Origin: Candidatus Uhrbacteria bacterium
GTDB lineage: Bacteria; Patescibacteriota; Patescibacteriia; UBA9934; GWF2-40-263
Direction of reading: 5' to 3'
NCBI GenBank assembly: GCA_016188495.1
Contig: JACPHU010000029.1
Location: forward strand, 75,136 to 112,380
DNA: 37,245 bases
Shown here: positions 5,302-15,798 of the stretch, piece after piece
Position numbering within the stretch: position 1 is the stretch's first letter
How the letters are laid out: each line of letters begins with the position of its first letter
Translations under genes and position numbers: made by a program
The notes under the pieces: generated by a model
Told to the model about the DNA's origin: nothing
The model's database searches: none
The model's input: only the letters and a program-made list of their open reading frames with translations

Positions 5302-6740
5302 AATCGTATTACATCACAACCACTTTGCCATACGTAAATGCAAAGCCTCATATAGGATTTGCATTGGAAATAATTCAAGCCGATGTGCTTGCTCGTTTTT
5401 ATCGCTCTAAAGGCTATGAGGTTATTTTCAATACAGGTACCGATGAGCATGGACAAAAAATTTACGAGAAAGCCCTAGAAGAAGGGAAGGAACCCAAAGC
5501 GTATGTTGATGAATATGCGCGCAAGTTTGACGCACTTAAAGAAGCCCTCAATTTGAGCTACACCCACTTTATTCAGACAAGCGATCCTCGCCATAAGCAA
5601 GCGGCTCAAGCCTTCTGGCTGCGCTGCCTTGAGAAGGGCGACATTTATAAAGCTCGTTATCAAGTGAAATATTGTGTCGGATGTGAATTGGAAAAAACAG
5701 ATTCCGAACTCGTGAATGACCATTGTCCTGTTCATCCAAACCTTGAACTCCAACTGGTAGATGAAGAAAATTATTTTTTTCGTTTTTCAAACTATCAACA
5801 GCAACTGTTGGAACTTTATGGGCAACGTCCAGATTTTGTTGTCCCAGAGAATCGTCTGAAAGAAATAAAAACATTTGTGGAAGGAGGGCTTAAGGATTTT
5901 TCCGTTTCTCGTATCAAAGCCAAAATGCCGTGGGGGGTGGCTGTGCCAAATGACGAGGAACAGGTGATGTACGTTTGGTTTGACGCCCTGGTGAATTATA
6001 TTTCTACGCTTGGATGGCCGGATGAACAAAGTTCGTTTAAAGATTTTTGGCCGGGTGTTCAAGTCGCTGGAAAAGATAACCTCAGACAACAATCCGCCAT
6101 GTGGCAGGCCATGTTGTTCTCTGCCGGAATCCAAGCCTCTAAACAAATTTTTATTCATGGATTTATTACCTCTGGCGGACAAAAGATGAGCAAGAGTCTT
6201 GGCAACGTCGTCGACCCTTTTGAAATGGTTGAAGAATACGGTACGGATGCTTTGCGTTACTATTTGTTGCGTGAAATTCCTTCGTATGATGATGGGGATT
6301 TTTCTCGTGAACGTATGGAACAGCGTTACGCGGAACTTGCAAACCGTTTGGGAAACCTTGTGGGTCGCGTGGCGGCTATGGCACAAAAATATTTTGAAGG
6401 AAAACTTGAAGCGGTTTGCGATGATTGGTCACAGTGGGAGAATGCTCTGGAGGAGGCTTTGAAACGTTATGATTTTAGAGCCTATGTTGATCAGGTTTTT
6501 GAAGTCGTAGACCAAGCAAATGAAGAAATCGATCGCAAAGCTCCGTTCAAGTTAGTGAAAGAAGACAAGGCAGCGGCCGAGCAGGTGCTTTCACGTGTGT
6601 GTGACCAGATTCGATTTATCGGTCGATCTTTGGAACCGATTCTTCCACAGACCTCGCAAGAAATATTGCGACGGTATGGTACGATAGTGGAAACAGGAGA
6701 AGCTTTATTTCCCCGTAGAGACGAACGAAATATTCCCTGA
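5298..6740 (+). CDS. metG: Methionyl-tRNA synthetase
   Basis: This 480-residue class I aminoacyl-tRNA synthetase charges tRNA-Met. Seen: TTLPYVNAKPHIGFA with the HIGH-like HIGF at 18-21, a zinc-knuckle region CVGCE (126-130) with a second half DHCPVHP (142-147), the tRNA/adenylate segment GKDNLRQQSAMWQAML, and KMSKS at 296-300. An anticodon-binding helical domain follows. The C-terminal tRNA-binding (Trbp111-like) domain found in longer MetG proteins is absent. The start overlaps rsmI by 4 nt. The last codons (NIP) and the TGA come from a palindromic repeat inserted at the 3' end, so the C-terminal tail may be recent. Confidence 0.97.
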   Translation: MKSYYITTTLPYVNAKPHIGFALEIIQADVLARFYRSKGYEVIFNTGTDEHGQKIYEKALEEGKEPKAYVDEYARKFDALKEALNLSYTHFIQTSDPRHKQAAQAFWLRCLEKGDIYKARYQVKYCVGCELEKTDSELVNDHCPVHPNLELQLVDEENYFFRFSNYQQQLLELYGQRPDFVVPENRLKEIKTFVEGGLKDFSVSRIKAKMPWGVAVPNDEEQVMYVWFDALVNYISTLGWPDEQSSFKDFWPGVQVAGKDNLRQQSAMWQAMLFSAGIQASKQIFIHGFITSGGQKMSKSLGNVVDPFEMVEEYGTDALRYYLLREIPSYDDGDFSRERMEQRYAELANRLGNLVGRVAAMAQKYFEGKLEAVCDDWSQWENALEEALKRYDFRAYVDQVFEVVDQANEEIDRKAPFKLVKEDKAAAEQVLSRVCDQIRFIGRSLEPILPQTSQEILRRYGTIVETGEALFPRRDERNIP

Positions 6741-6772
6741 GCGGAGCGACCCAAGGGAGCGAAGTCGAAGGG
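6735..6772. repeat. Short palindromic repeat at the metG stop codon
   Basis: CCCTGAGCGGAGCGACCC followed by AAGGGAGCGAAGTCGAAGGGG is the same unit as at 353-390, with few differences. The TGA of CCCTGAGC is the stop codon of metG. Confidence 0.8.
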
Positions 6773-6795
6773 GTTTGACTCACTTTTAACATACT

Positions 6796-7353
6796 ATGGG
6801 TTTCATCGATATCGTTCTTATTGTCATCATTGGCGCGTTCGTTTTTTCTGGATTTTTTTTCGGTTTATTCCATACATTGGGGTCTGTCATTGGAACCATT
6901 GTCGGAATTATCTTTGCTTCAAGACTGATAGACCCGGCGTTTTCAACGTTCGGGTTTTTGTTTGGAGGCGGAACGACCGCAAAGATCATTCTCTTCATTT
7001 TCATTTTTTTCCTTATCACCAGAGCGGTCGGACTGGTCTTCTGGTTTTTGTCGAAGTTTTTCCATTTTTTTTCTTGGATTCCGTTTCTTCGGTCGTTTGA
7101 TCGTGTGTTAGGAGGTTTTTTTGGATTTATCGAAGGGATCATCGTTGTGGGGGTTGTTCTTTTTTATGCCATGCAGATTCTTCCGGATGATACTCTTCGT
7201 GATGTTCTTGAGACCTCGCGCGTTGCTGATTTTCTTATTGTAACCATGACGACGTTACAAATATTCTTCCCGGAATATGCCCGACAAGCCGTTGAATCTG
7301 CGGCGGACTCGACCGCACGCACCATTCCTCCTCCAGTCACCACGGCACCTTGA
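6796..7353 (+). CDS. CvpA family membrane protein
   Basis: The 185-residue protein has four hydrophobic helices (about 4-24, 28-48, 61-83 and 108-130) and the CvpA layout. It starts with FIDIVLIVIIGAFVFSGFFFGLFHTLGS, continues with a second Gly-rich helix, then the FDRVLGGFFGFIEGIIVVGVVLFY signature, and ends in a hydrophilic Pro/Thr-rich tail (TIPPPVTTAP). CvpA-like proteins are inner-membrane proteins linked to colicin V production in E. coli and to envelope homeostasis; their molecular function is unsettled. It lies between metG and tatD on the same strand and has no Shine-Dalgarno sequence. Its stop codon is 2 nt before the tatD ATG. Confidence 0.85.
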   Translation: MGFIDIVLIVIIGAFVFSGFFFGLFHTLGSVIGTIVGIIFASRLIDPAFSTFGFLFGGGTTAKIILFIFIFFLITRAVGLVFWFLSKFFHFFSWIPFLRSFDRVLGGFFGFIEGIIVVGVVLFYAMQILPDDTLRDVLETSRVADFLIVTMTTLQIFFPEYARQAVESAADSTARTIPPPVTTAP

Positions 7354-7355
7354 TT

Positions 7356-8213
7356 ATGAAATTGATTGATTCTCATTGTCATGTCCATTTCAATGCGTAC
7401 AAAGAGGACATGGACGAAGTCATCCAAAGAACACTGGAGCAAGGAACGTTTATGATTACCGTTGGGACGCAAAAAGATACCTCACGTGTTGGTTTGGAGG
7501 TTGCCGGGCGTTACCAAGGGATGTGGGCGAGCGTAGGACTTCATCCCAATCATACGGTCGAGCAAGAATTTTGGGATGATGATGAACTTCCTGCAAAACA
7601 ACAGGCCACCCCTCAGATCAAAACGCGCTGTGAATCGTTTGACATGGAATATTATCGTGAGCTGGCTAAACATCCAAAGTGTGTTGCTTTAGGAGAAACA
7701 GGACTCGATTACTATCGTATTCCAGAAGGTGTTGATCGCTCTCTGGTAATACAAACACAAGAACAAACCGTAAAAGCTCATTTTGATCTTGCTACAGAAG
7801 TGAATCTTCCTGTGATCATTCACTGTCGAGATGCCTACCCACAACAAGCACAACTTATTGGTGAATATCTTGAAGCAGGCAAGCTCACTCGTCGCGGAGT
7901 TATTCATTGCTTTACAGGAACCCTTCCAGAAGCTCAATCCTTTTTAGAACAAGGTTTTTTTATTTCCTTTAGCGGAATCCTTACTTTTTCCAAAGAGCTT
8001 CAAGCCGTTGCAAAAAATTTGCCGTTGGAGAAACTTCTTGTAGAAACCGATTCTCCTTATCTCACCCCTGTTCCAGACCGCGGTGTACGTAACGAACCCT
8101 GGCGCGTAAAGCACATTGCCCAAAAACTCGCAGATCTTCACCAAGTATCGCTTGAGCACGTAGCTGAACAAACGTTTGAAAACACAAAACAGGTTTTTGG
8201 GTTAGATGCTTGA
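7356..8213 (+). CDS. tatD: TatD family metal-dependent hydrolase (putative DNase)
   Basis: This 285-residue TIM-barrel amidohydrolase-fold enzyme belongs to the TatD family of metal-dependent 3'-5' exonucleases and deoxyribonucleases. Seen in order: DSHCHVHFN (metal ligands HxH), VGLHPNH, ALGETGLDYYR with the bridging Glu, PVIIHCRDAY, GVIHCFTG, and LVETDSPYLTP with the catalytic Asp. A small insertion after the fourth motif region (DDDELPAKQQATPQIKTR) is unusual. The ATG at 7356 was chosen rather than the TTG at 7350. The gene is tightly packed behind the CvpA gene, suggesting co-transcription. Confidence 0.94.
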   Translation: MKLIDSHCHVHFNAYKEDMDEVIQRTLEQGTFMITVGTQKDTSRVGLEVAGRYQGMWASVGLHPNHTVEQEFWDDDELPAKQQATPQIKTRCESFDMEYYRELAKHPKCVALGETGLDYYRIPEGVDRSLVIQTQEQTVKAHFDLATEVNLPVIIHCRDAYPQQAQLIGEYLEAGKLTRRGVIHCFTGTLPEAQSFLEQGFFISFSGILTFSKELQAVAKNLPLEKLLVETDSPYLTPVPDRGVRNEPWRVKHIAQKLADLHQVSLEHVAEQTFENTKQVFGLDA

Positions 8214-8224
8214 TCTTTCATTTT

Positions 8225-8875
8225 ATGGGATTAGATATACCTGAAGGAGGAAGAGAACGGTTATCCGAGCAATCGCAACGAGCTATTGGTTTTGTTAATT
8301 GTGTCTTTACTTCTTTTGAGTCGGATTGGAGAGAAACTGGAAAAAATCTTCCCCCTGAAATTTTTGAAAAGTGGAAGAATCGCACAACAGCTTCTATTCT
8401 CGCTTTTATGTTAAATGTGAAGCCTGCTCTTTTTCTTGATATGTTAAAAGATCGTGAGCGTGTACAAAAGTATTTAGATGATTCTGGTAAAAATAGTTTT
8501 ATCTATCAAGAAAGTTTTATTGTTGATCGAGATCTTGTCATGGGCAGAATTAAAGAAGAATCTAACATTGCACAAGAGTTGGGTTGGAAAGAAGGCATGA
8601 CGATCGATGAATGGTTATTGGAAGCAAATCCTAATGGAAACGAAAAACAACGAGGAATTATTGGTTTTTTTCTTGGTTACCCAAAAAGTGCTATCAATGC
8701 TTATGCAACTCACCAAATAAAGAACCCAACCTTAGTAGAGATCGGTGGGGCTTTATTTTTTACGACAGATGCTACATTGAAAGAGGCGGATGATGTAAAA
8801 TTTTTAGAAAAAAAGTACAAAACCGCTTTTCAAAAAGCTGGGTTAGGAAAATTTTATCGCGAAGAAAAGATTTAA
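8225..8875 (+). CDS. Hypothetical protein of unknown function
   Basis: A 216-residue, soluble, charged protein that I do not recognise. Seen: a mostly helical sequence with conserved-looking stretches such as ALFLDMLKDRERVQKYL, GWKEGMTIDEWLLEANP, and GIIGFFLGYPKSAIN followed by GGALFFTTD. No signal peptide, transmembrane helix or metal-binding pattern is evident. The GFFLGYPKSA phrase is found in small CPR proteins of unknown role, as far as I can recall. The ATG at 8225 is used; the TTG at 8210 overlaps the tatD stop and would add five residues. It ends just upstream of the ATP synthase promoter, and no terminator is visible between them. Confidence 0.6.
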   Translation: MGLDIPEGGRERLSEQSQRAIGFVNCVFTSFESDWRETGKNLPPEIFEKWKNRTTASILAFMLNVKPALFLDMLKDRERVQKYLDDSGKNSFIYQESFIVDRDLVMGRIKEESNIAQELGWKEGMTIDEWLLEANPNGNEKQRGIIGFFLGYPKSAINAYATHQIKNPTLVEIGGALFFTTDATLKEADDVKFLEKKYKTAFQKAGLGKFYREEKI

Positions 8876-8916
8876 TGGATGTAACCAGCTATTGGGGACA
8901 AAAATGTAAAACGATA

Positions 8917-8945
8917 TTGACCTTGGCTGTTTTTCCCCGTACACT
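8917..8945 (+). promoter_or_regulatory. Sigma70-type promoter of the ATP synthase operon
   Basis: TTGACC (8917-8922) and TACACT (8940-8945) are separated by exactly 17 nt. Transcription should begin near 8952, only about 6 nt before the ATG at 8958, so the mRNA would be effectively leaderless. Confidence 0.75.
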
Positions 8946-8957
8946 AGTGGCGCCTTT

Positions 8958-9224
8958 ATGAAAGCACCTGTCCACAATGATGCTGCCTACTATCGACTTG
9001 CCGGACGCATCTTTGCTGATTTTAGCGGTATCATTGCCGTTCCTGCTGTTCTCGCCGCTTTATTAGGTAAATGGCTTGATCAAAAACAGGGAACAGAACC
9101 CCGTTACCTCATCCTCTGTTTGATTGTCGCTTTTTTCTTCACAGGAGTGTTGATTGTCAAAAAAGCAAAATTTTATAAAGACCAGTACGAATCAGTTATA
9201 AACAAAGATCGCAACGATAAGTAA
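8958..9224 (+). CDS. AtpZ/AtpI-like F1Fo ATP synthase accessory subunit
   Basis: The 88-residue protein has two transmembrane helices (about 21-39 and 50-68). It starts YYRLAGRIFADFSGIIAVPAVLAALLGKWLDQKQGT and then enters a second helix, which is the pattern of the ATPase_gene1/AtpZ family. Such proteins sit at the start of atp operons and are thought to help assembly or to be involved in Mg2+/Ca2+ transport with AtpI. The KWLDQ turn between the helices is the family landmark. It is the first gene of the operon, 3 nt ahead of atpB. Confidence 0.85.
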   Translation: MKAPVHNDAAYYRLAGRIFADFSGIIAVPAVLAALLGKWLDQKQGTEPRYLILCLIVAFFFTGVLIVKKAKFYKDQYESVINKDRNDK

Positions 9225-9227
9225 TTT

Positions 9228-10079
9228 ATGGAATTGCTCCTCCCACCCGCTGCGGCTGAACCTCTTTTTCACGTCGGCTCAATCCCTATTACCAATGCTA
9301 TGGTTAATGGTTGGATTGCTGTCGTGTTTTTTGTTTTCGTTGCTTTTATTGCGCGTCGACGTTCTGGTTTAGTTCCAAAGGGTGTTCATAACGTTATTGA
9401 AGCGGTTGTTGAATTTTTGTTGAAGGAAATTCAAAAGGTAACAGGGGATCTAAAACGAGCAAAACAATTTTTACCCATTGTAGGAACAATTTTTCTTTTC
9501 ATTCTATTTTCGAACTGGATAGGATTGTTTCCTGGAACTGGGTCTATCGGCATTTGGGCTCTTCATGAGGGTGAGGTGGAATTGATTCCGCTCCTGCGTC
9601 CTGCTGCTAGTGATTTAAATCTTACTCTTGCCATCGCCCTTTTTGCTGTTTTAGCTTCGCACGTCATGGGAATGTTTGCTATCGGACCTGTCTCTCATAT
9701 CAGTAAGTTTATAAATATTCGTGGTATTTTCCGATCTTTTAAAAAAGGTCCTGTGGCTGTAGTGGTTGCTGTTGTGGAATTTGGCGTTGGTTTAATTGAA
9801 ATTGTTTCAGAAGTTGCTAAAGTGGTATCGCTTTCTCTTCGTTTGTTTGGAAATATTTTTGCCGGAGAAGTTCTTCTGACCGTTATGCTTGGTCTTTTGG
9901 CCTATTTCCTTCCTATCCCTTTCATGTTTCTGGAACTTTTGGTTGGAGCTATTCAAGCAACGGTGTTTGCCATGCTTACTCTTGCCTATCTTACCGTTGC
10001 CACTCAAGATCATGGTCATGATGAATCCGATGAACATTCTCCTCATCAAGAAGAAACATCTCCTGCAACCACACATTAG
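9228..10079 (+). CDS. atpB: F1Fo ATP synthase subunit a
   Basis: This 283-residue membrane subunit forms the half-channels that carry ions to the c-ring. Seen: the helix ending FSNWIGLFPGTG, a helix with SDLNLTLAIALFAVLASHVMG, and the signature SEVAKVVSLSLRLFGNIFAGE with the essential arginine at R205, followed by the last helix pair containing GAIQATVFAMLTLAYL (the Gln and aromatic positions of subunit a). The C-terminus carries a His/Glu-rich tail (HGHDESDEHSPHQEE) that could bind metal. It starts 3 nt after the AtpZ-like gene. A stem-loop at 10089-10120 follows before atpE. Confidence 0.97.
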   Translation: MELLLPPAAAEPLFHVGSIPITNAMVNGWIAVVFFVFVAFIARRRSGLVPKGVHNVIEAVVEFLLKEIQKVTGDLKRAKQFLPIVGTIFLFILFSNWIGLFPGTGSIGIWALHEGEVELIPLLRPAASDLNLTLAIALFAVLASHVMGMFAIGPVSHISKFINIRGIFRSFKKGPVAVVVAVVEFGVGLIEIVSEVAKVVSLSLRLFGNIFAGEVLLTVMLGLLAYFLPIPFMFLELLVGAIQATVFAMLTLAYLTVATQDHGHDESDEHSPHQEETSPATTH

Positions 10080-10088
10080 GTTGCTCGT

Positions 10089-10120
10089 AGACCTCAGTTT
10101 ATAAACGTAAATTGAGGTCT
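10089..10120 (+). promoter_or_regulatory. Inter-cistronic stem-loop between atpB and atpE
   Basis: AGACCTCAGTTT (10089-10100) pairs with AAATTGAGGTCT (10109-10120) as a 12-bp stem with one G-T pair and an 8-nt loop. No U-tract follows, so it is more likely an mRNA stability or processing element than a terminator. Confidence 0.65.
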
Positions 10121-10161
10121 GCGGCTCACGCAGAGTCTAACCACTCACTAATACCAATCCT

Positions 10162-10380
10162 ATGGATGCAGCTACAATGGTAACCTTGACGAAAGGATTA
10201 ACAATGGCGCTTGGAGGTTTTGCTCCAGCACTTGCTATTGGACTTCTTGGATTCAAGGCCATGGAAGCCATCGGACGAAATCCAGAATCAGCAGGAAAGC
10301 TTTTCGTTCCAATGCTTCTTGGTATGGCGTTTGCGGAAGCAATTGCCATTTATTCACTCGTCGTCGTGTTCACACTGTGA
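10162..10380 (+). CDS. atpE: F1Fo ATP synthase subunit c
   Basis: The 72-residue proteolipid is a two-helix hairpin with the polar loop GRNPES (38-43). Seen: helix 1 [22 protein letters not shown], and helix 2 [23 protein letters not shown] with the ion-carrying glutamate at E59. The Gln that lines the site in Na+-dependent c-rings (P-x-x-x-Q in helix 1) is I26 here, and the position after the glutamate is Ala rather than Ser or Thr, so proton coupling is the better inference. The gene is bracketed by stem-loops, as expected for the subunit needed in the highest copy number. Its stop codon lies in the outer stem of the folded element that starts at 10377. Confidence 0.97.
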   Translation: MDAATMVTLTKGLTMALGGFAPALAIGLLGFKAMEAIGRNPESAGKLFVPMLLGMAFAEAIAIYSLVVVFTL

Positions 10381-10502
10381 ATGACCAAACCCGCGATCTT
10401 GACGTTTTCAGGCGCCCGTCGACCCCGTTCTCCCTACGATGAGTAGGGTTCTCGGGGCTCGACAGCCCGAAAACATCAATCTCATCGAGTTTTGTCATTC
10501 AC
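10377..10502 (+). ncRNA. Structured ~126-nt element, copy 2, between atpE and atpF
   Basis: This segment folds like the element at 3438-3567. GTGAATGAC pairs with GTCATTCAC, AAAC with GTTT, GAT with ATC, GTTTTC with GAAAAC, GGC with GCC, GTCGA with TCGAC, CCCCG with CGGGG and CCCTA with TAGGG at the tip. Internal loop sequences (CGCGATCTT, GCGCCCGT, ATCTCATCGAG, TTCT on both sides of the tip stem) match copy 1, whereas most of the stem bases differ while still pairing. It must be in the atp transcript, and its outer stem includes the atpE stop codon. It could influence expression of atpE relative to atpF. Confidence 0.6.
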
Positions 10503-10514
10503 ATTAAGACGAGT

Positions 10515-10553
10515 CCCGACATACCGTCTCAATTATTGTTTTGAGATGGTCGG
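10515..10553 (+). promoter_or_regulatory. Stem-loop just upstream of atpF
   Basis: CCGA and ACCGTCTCAA pair with TTGAGATGGT and TCGG (one G-T pair, a CAT bulge) around the loop TTATTGTT. It ends 15 nt before the atpF ATG. No U-tract follows. It makes a third structured segment in the atp operon. Confidence 0.5.
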
Positions 10554-10568
10554 TTGGGAAAACTATCT

Positions 10569-11129
10569 ATGTCTCAAGAAATTCAACAAGTCGCGCAAGC
10601 GGCACAAGAAGTGGCACATGTCACAGAAAGTTCCGGTGGAATTGGAACGTTGGGGATCAATCTAAAAATTTTTATCGCCCAGCTGATCAATTTTAGCATC
10701 GTTCTCCTGGTCCTTTGGAAGTGGGCATACACCCCTGTTGTTAGGTTACTTGAAGAACGCCAGGAAAAAATTACAAAAGGCGTAAAACAGGCCGAAGAAA
10801 TTGAAAAACGTATTCTTGCTCTTGAAAAGGAACAGGAAGAAATTCTCAACAAGGCTAAAAGCGAAGCAGCCGCTGTTTTAGACAATGCCCGTTCAGAGGC
10901 TCAACAACGAAAGGATAGTCTTCTTGATAAAACAAAAGAAGAAATCAAAGAGGTTATTGCTCAGGGCAAGCTCCAACTTCAAAGAGAAAAAGAACAAATG
11001 ATTCGAGAATCTCGCGAAGAAATCGCTTCGATTGCGGTAGAAGCAACTCGTAAAATTCTTTCTGAAACGATCGATGAAAAAAAATCACAAAAACTCGCTG
11101 AGCAAGTGATTGATTCAATGAGCAAGTAG
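10569..11129 (+). CDS. atpF: F1Fo ATP synthase subunit b
   Basis: The 186-residue subunit is the peripheral stalk. Seen: a hydrophobic membrane helix at about residues 29-48 (FIAQLINFSIVLLVLWKWAY), followed by a long, highly charged coiled coil rich in K, E and Q up to residue about 165, ending in EEIASIAVEATRKILSETID, which resembles the delta-binding end of b. The N-terminus has an additional Gln/Ala-rich segment of about 25 residues before the membrane helix. The ATG at 10569 is preferred over the TTG at 10554. The stop is 4 nt from atpH. Confidence 0.93.
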   Translation: MSQEIQQVAQAAQEVAHVTESSGGIGTLGINLKIFIAQLINFSIVLLVLWKWAYTPVVRLLEERQEKITKGVKQAEEIEKRILALEKEQEEILNKAKSEAAAVLDNARSEAQQRKDSLLDKTKEEIKEVIAQGKLQLQREKEQMIRESREEIASIAVEATRKILSETIDEKKSQKLAEQVIDSMSK

Positions 11130-11133
11130 GTTT

Positions 11134-11520
11134 ATGAAATCATCTGAAAAACAACTTGCTTGGACATTGGTGGATACCTTAAAAGAGGCTTCTAAAGAAG
11201 ATATTGAACAGACCGCAAAATCAGTGATCCATTTGCTTGCATCCAGAAATGAGCTAAATCGATTAAAAGGACTTATAGAAGCGATCGAGCAGGTTTGGAT
11301 TCAAAAATACGGAGCCGCGACTATTACGTTTGAGACCCCTTATCCGCTTTCAGTCGATTTACGTAAAAAACTTGAAACCATTGCTCAAGGAGCGGAATTA
11401 AAAGAACAAATACGACCCGAATTGATCGGTGGTACGCGACTGCGAGTGGATGAAACGATTATCGACGGATCTATTCAAGGACATCTTTCACAACTGGCTC
11501 ACGTCTTTAGGAACGCATAA
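11134..11520 (+). CDS. atpH: F1Fo ATP synthase subunit delta, short form
   Basis: This 128-residue protein corresponds to the delta subunit that joins F1 to the peripheral stalk. It is markedly shorter than the usual length of about 180. Seen: a short helical N-terminal part ([30 protein letters not shown]), then the C-terminal domain ending [33 protein letters not shown], which is the conserved delta signature. The N-terminal six-helix bundle that binds the alpha subunits is reduced. Position between atpF and atpA supports the call. I see no frameshift, so the short form is probably genuine. Confidence 0.9.
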   Translation: MKSSEKQLAWTLVDTLKEASKEDIEQTAKSVIHLLASRNELNRLKGLIEAIEQVWIQKYGAATITFETPYPLSVDLRKKLETIAQGAELKEQIRPELIGGTRLRVDETIIDGSIQGHLSQLAHVFRNA

Positions 11521-11528
11521 ACCAATGT

Positions 11529-13034
11529 ATGGCAATAAAAACAGAGATCATCGAGTCGCTTAAAAACGCCCTCGATCAGTACCACACAGAAATAAAACAA
11601 GAGGAAGTAGGAACCGTTGTGTCCGTAGGAGACGGAACGGCTCGTATGACTGGGCTTTTACAGGCGAAAGCTTCTGAAATGCTTGAATTTCCTGGAGGTA
11701 TTTACGGCGTTGCCTTAAATCTCGAGGAAAATGGCGTAGGTGCGGTTATTTTAGGAGATGCTTCGCACATCAAAGAAGGGGATACGGTAAAAACAACGGG
11801 ACGTATTTTATCTGTTCCTATTTCAGATGATATTTTAGGCCGAGTGGTTGATCCGTTGGGAATGCCTATTGATGGAAAAGGAAAGTTGAATGCCAAGAAA
11901 TTTTTTCCTATTGAAAAAATCGCTCCAGGAGTCATGACCCGTAAATCTGTCGGAGTTCCTCTTCAAACAGGAATCAAAGCGATTGATTCCATGATTCCTG
12001 TCGGTCGTGGTCAACGTGAATTGATTATTGGTGATCGCCAGACAGGAAAAACAGCGATTGCTATTGATACGATCATCAATCAAAAAGGTCAAAACGTAAA
12101 ATGTATTTACGTCGCGATCGGTCAGAAAGAATCAAAAATTGCAAAAATTGTCGCTCGGCTTGAAGAAGCAGGAGCTATGGAATACACCACCGTAGTAGTG
12201 GCTGGTGCCTCAGATCCTGCCGCACTTTCCTACATTGCTCCGTTTACCGGATGTACGATTGGTGAATACTTTATGGCCAAAGGAGAGGACGCGTTGGTCA
12301 TCTATGATGATCTTTCAAAACAAGCGTGGGCGTATCGAGAAATTTCTCTTCTTCTTCGTCGACCACCAGGACGCGAGGCATATCCAGGAGACGTATTTTA
12401 TCTTCACTCACGTTTGCTTGAACGTGCCGCACGTTTAAATGAAGAAAACGGAGGGGGTTCACTTACGGCATTGCCTATTATCGAAACTCAAGCAGGTGAC
12501 GTATCGGCTTATATTCCAACAAACGTCATTTCTATTACCGATGGTCAGATTTATCTTGAAACAGATTTGTTTTATCGAGGTATTCGACCAGCTCTTAACG
12601 TAGGACTTTCTGTTTCCCGTGTTGGATCTGCAGCGCAGACAAAGGCCATGAAAAAAGTGGCAGGAAAATTGCGTTTGGAATTGGCACAATTTCGTGAACT
12701 TGAAGCTTTTGCGCAGTTTGCAACCGACTTAGATGAAGGAACACGCAAACAAATTGAACGCGGTCGTCGGCTGACAGAACTTTTAAAGCAGCCTCAATAT
12801 CATCCTCTCCCTTTTGAAGAACAAGTCGCGGTTTTATTTGCAGCGATCAATGGGTATCTTGATCAAGTCGTCGTGGAGGGTATCGTTGATTGGGAACATT
12901 CATTTTTGAATTATCTGCGATCCTCAGGTGCACAGGTATTAGAAGAATTGCACAACGAAAAGGCTATTACAGAAACCATTGAGCCTGCTCTTAAAAGTGT
13001 GATTGAAGACTTTAACAAAACCTTTAAAAAATAA
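11529..13034 (+). CDS. atpA: F1Fo ATP synthase subunit alpha
   Basis: The 501-residue non-catalytic nucleotide-binding subunit. Seen: the Walker A loop GDRQTGKT at 168-175, [42 protein letters not shown], and the family signature [17 protein letters not shown] with the arginine finger. The length is standard. The ATG at 11529 is in frame; an ATG at 11525 is out of frame. It lies 8 nt after atpH and lacks a Shine-Dalgarno sequence. Confidence 0.98.
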   Translation: MAIKTEIIESLKNALDQYHTEIKQEEVGTVVSVGDGTARMTGLLQAKASEMLEFPGGIYGVALNLEENGVGAVILGDASHIKEGDTVKTTGRILSVPISDDILGRVVDPLGMPIDGKGKLNAKKFFPIEKIAPGVMTRKSVGVPLQTGIKAIDSMIPVGRGQRELIIGDRQTGKTAIAIDTIINQKGQNVKCIYVAIGQKESKIAKIVARLEEAGAMEYTTVVVAGASDPAALSYIAPFTGCTIGEYFMAKGEDALVIYDDLSKQAWAYREISLLLRRPPGREAYPGDVFYLHSRLLERAARLNEENGGGSLTALPIIETQAGDVSAYIPTNVISITDGQIYLETDLFYRGIRPALNVGLSVSRVGSAAQTKAMKKVAGKLRLELAQFRELEAFAQFATDLDEGTRKQIERGRRLTELLKQPQYHPLPFEEQVAVLFAAINGYLDQVVVEGIVDWEHSFLNYLRSSGAQVLEELHNEKAITETIEPALKSVIEDFNKTFKK

Positions 13035-13042
13035 GGTTTGAT

Positions 13043-15296
<2,254 letters not shown>

Positions 15297-15298
15297 CT

Positions 15299-15736
15299 AT
15301 GAATAAACTTCATCTCTCGATTGTCACGCCTGAACGAATCGTCTATCAAGACGAAGTAGATTCGGTTTCTGTCATGACAGATATGGGAGAACTGACGATT
15401 TTAACTCAACATGTTCCCTTGGTCGCCAATTTACGCGCAGGGGAATTGCGTTTGCGTAAAAATGGAACTGAGCAATTTATGGTTTCTTCAACTGGCTTCC
15501 TTCATGTTCGTCCAAAAAATGAAATTATTATTCTTGCTGATACCGCGGAACGCGTGGAAGAACTTGAACTGGAAAAAATTGAAACGGCAAAAGAACGAGC
15601 AAGAAAACTATTGGAAGAAAAACGCCATGGAGACGACGTGGCTTTTGCCGATGCCGCGGCCATGTTAGAGAGAGAGCTCGCTCGATATCGAGTCGCTCTG
15701 AAACGAAAAAAATATAAAGATGTAGGAAGAGTTTAG
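15299..15736 (+). CDS. atpC: F1Fo ATP synthase subunit epsilon
   Basis: The 145-residue subunit of the rotor. Seen: the N-terminal beta sandwich starting LHLSIVTPERIVYQDEVDSVSVMTDMGELTILTQHVPLVANLRAGELRL, then a C-terminal two-helix region rich in Lys and Glu (VEELELEKIETAKERARKLLEEK). The C-terminal helices are the regulatory part that can inhibit hydrolysis in other bacteria. It is the last gene of the operon and ends directly at a perfect hairpin. Confidence 0.96.
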   Translation: MNKLHLSIVTPERIVYQDEVDSVSVMTDMGELTILTQHVPLVANLRAGELRLRKNGTEQFMVSSTGFLHVRPKNEIIILADTAERVEELELEKIETAKERARKLLEEKRHGDDVAFADAAAMLERELARYRVALKRKKYKDVGRV

Positions 15737-15770
15737 ATCAAAAAACAGGTTAAACAACCTGTTTTTTGAT
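15737..15770 (+). terminator. Intrinsic terminator of the ATP synthase operon
   Basis: ATCAAAAAACAGGTT (15737-15751) pairs perfectly with AACCTGTTTTTTGAT (15756-15770), a 15-bp stem with a 4-nt loop directly after the atpC stop. The right arm carries the T6 run. Confidence 0.85.
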
Positions 15771-15798
15771 GGTTATCCACCTCGATTTTTAAACACTC

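Noticed and set aside
5787-6386. Minus-strand ORF of 199 residues inside metG
   Set aside because: It is a shadow of the metG coding frame, which carries all class I synthetase motifs.
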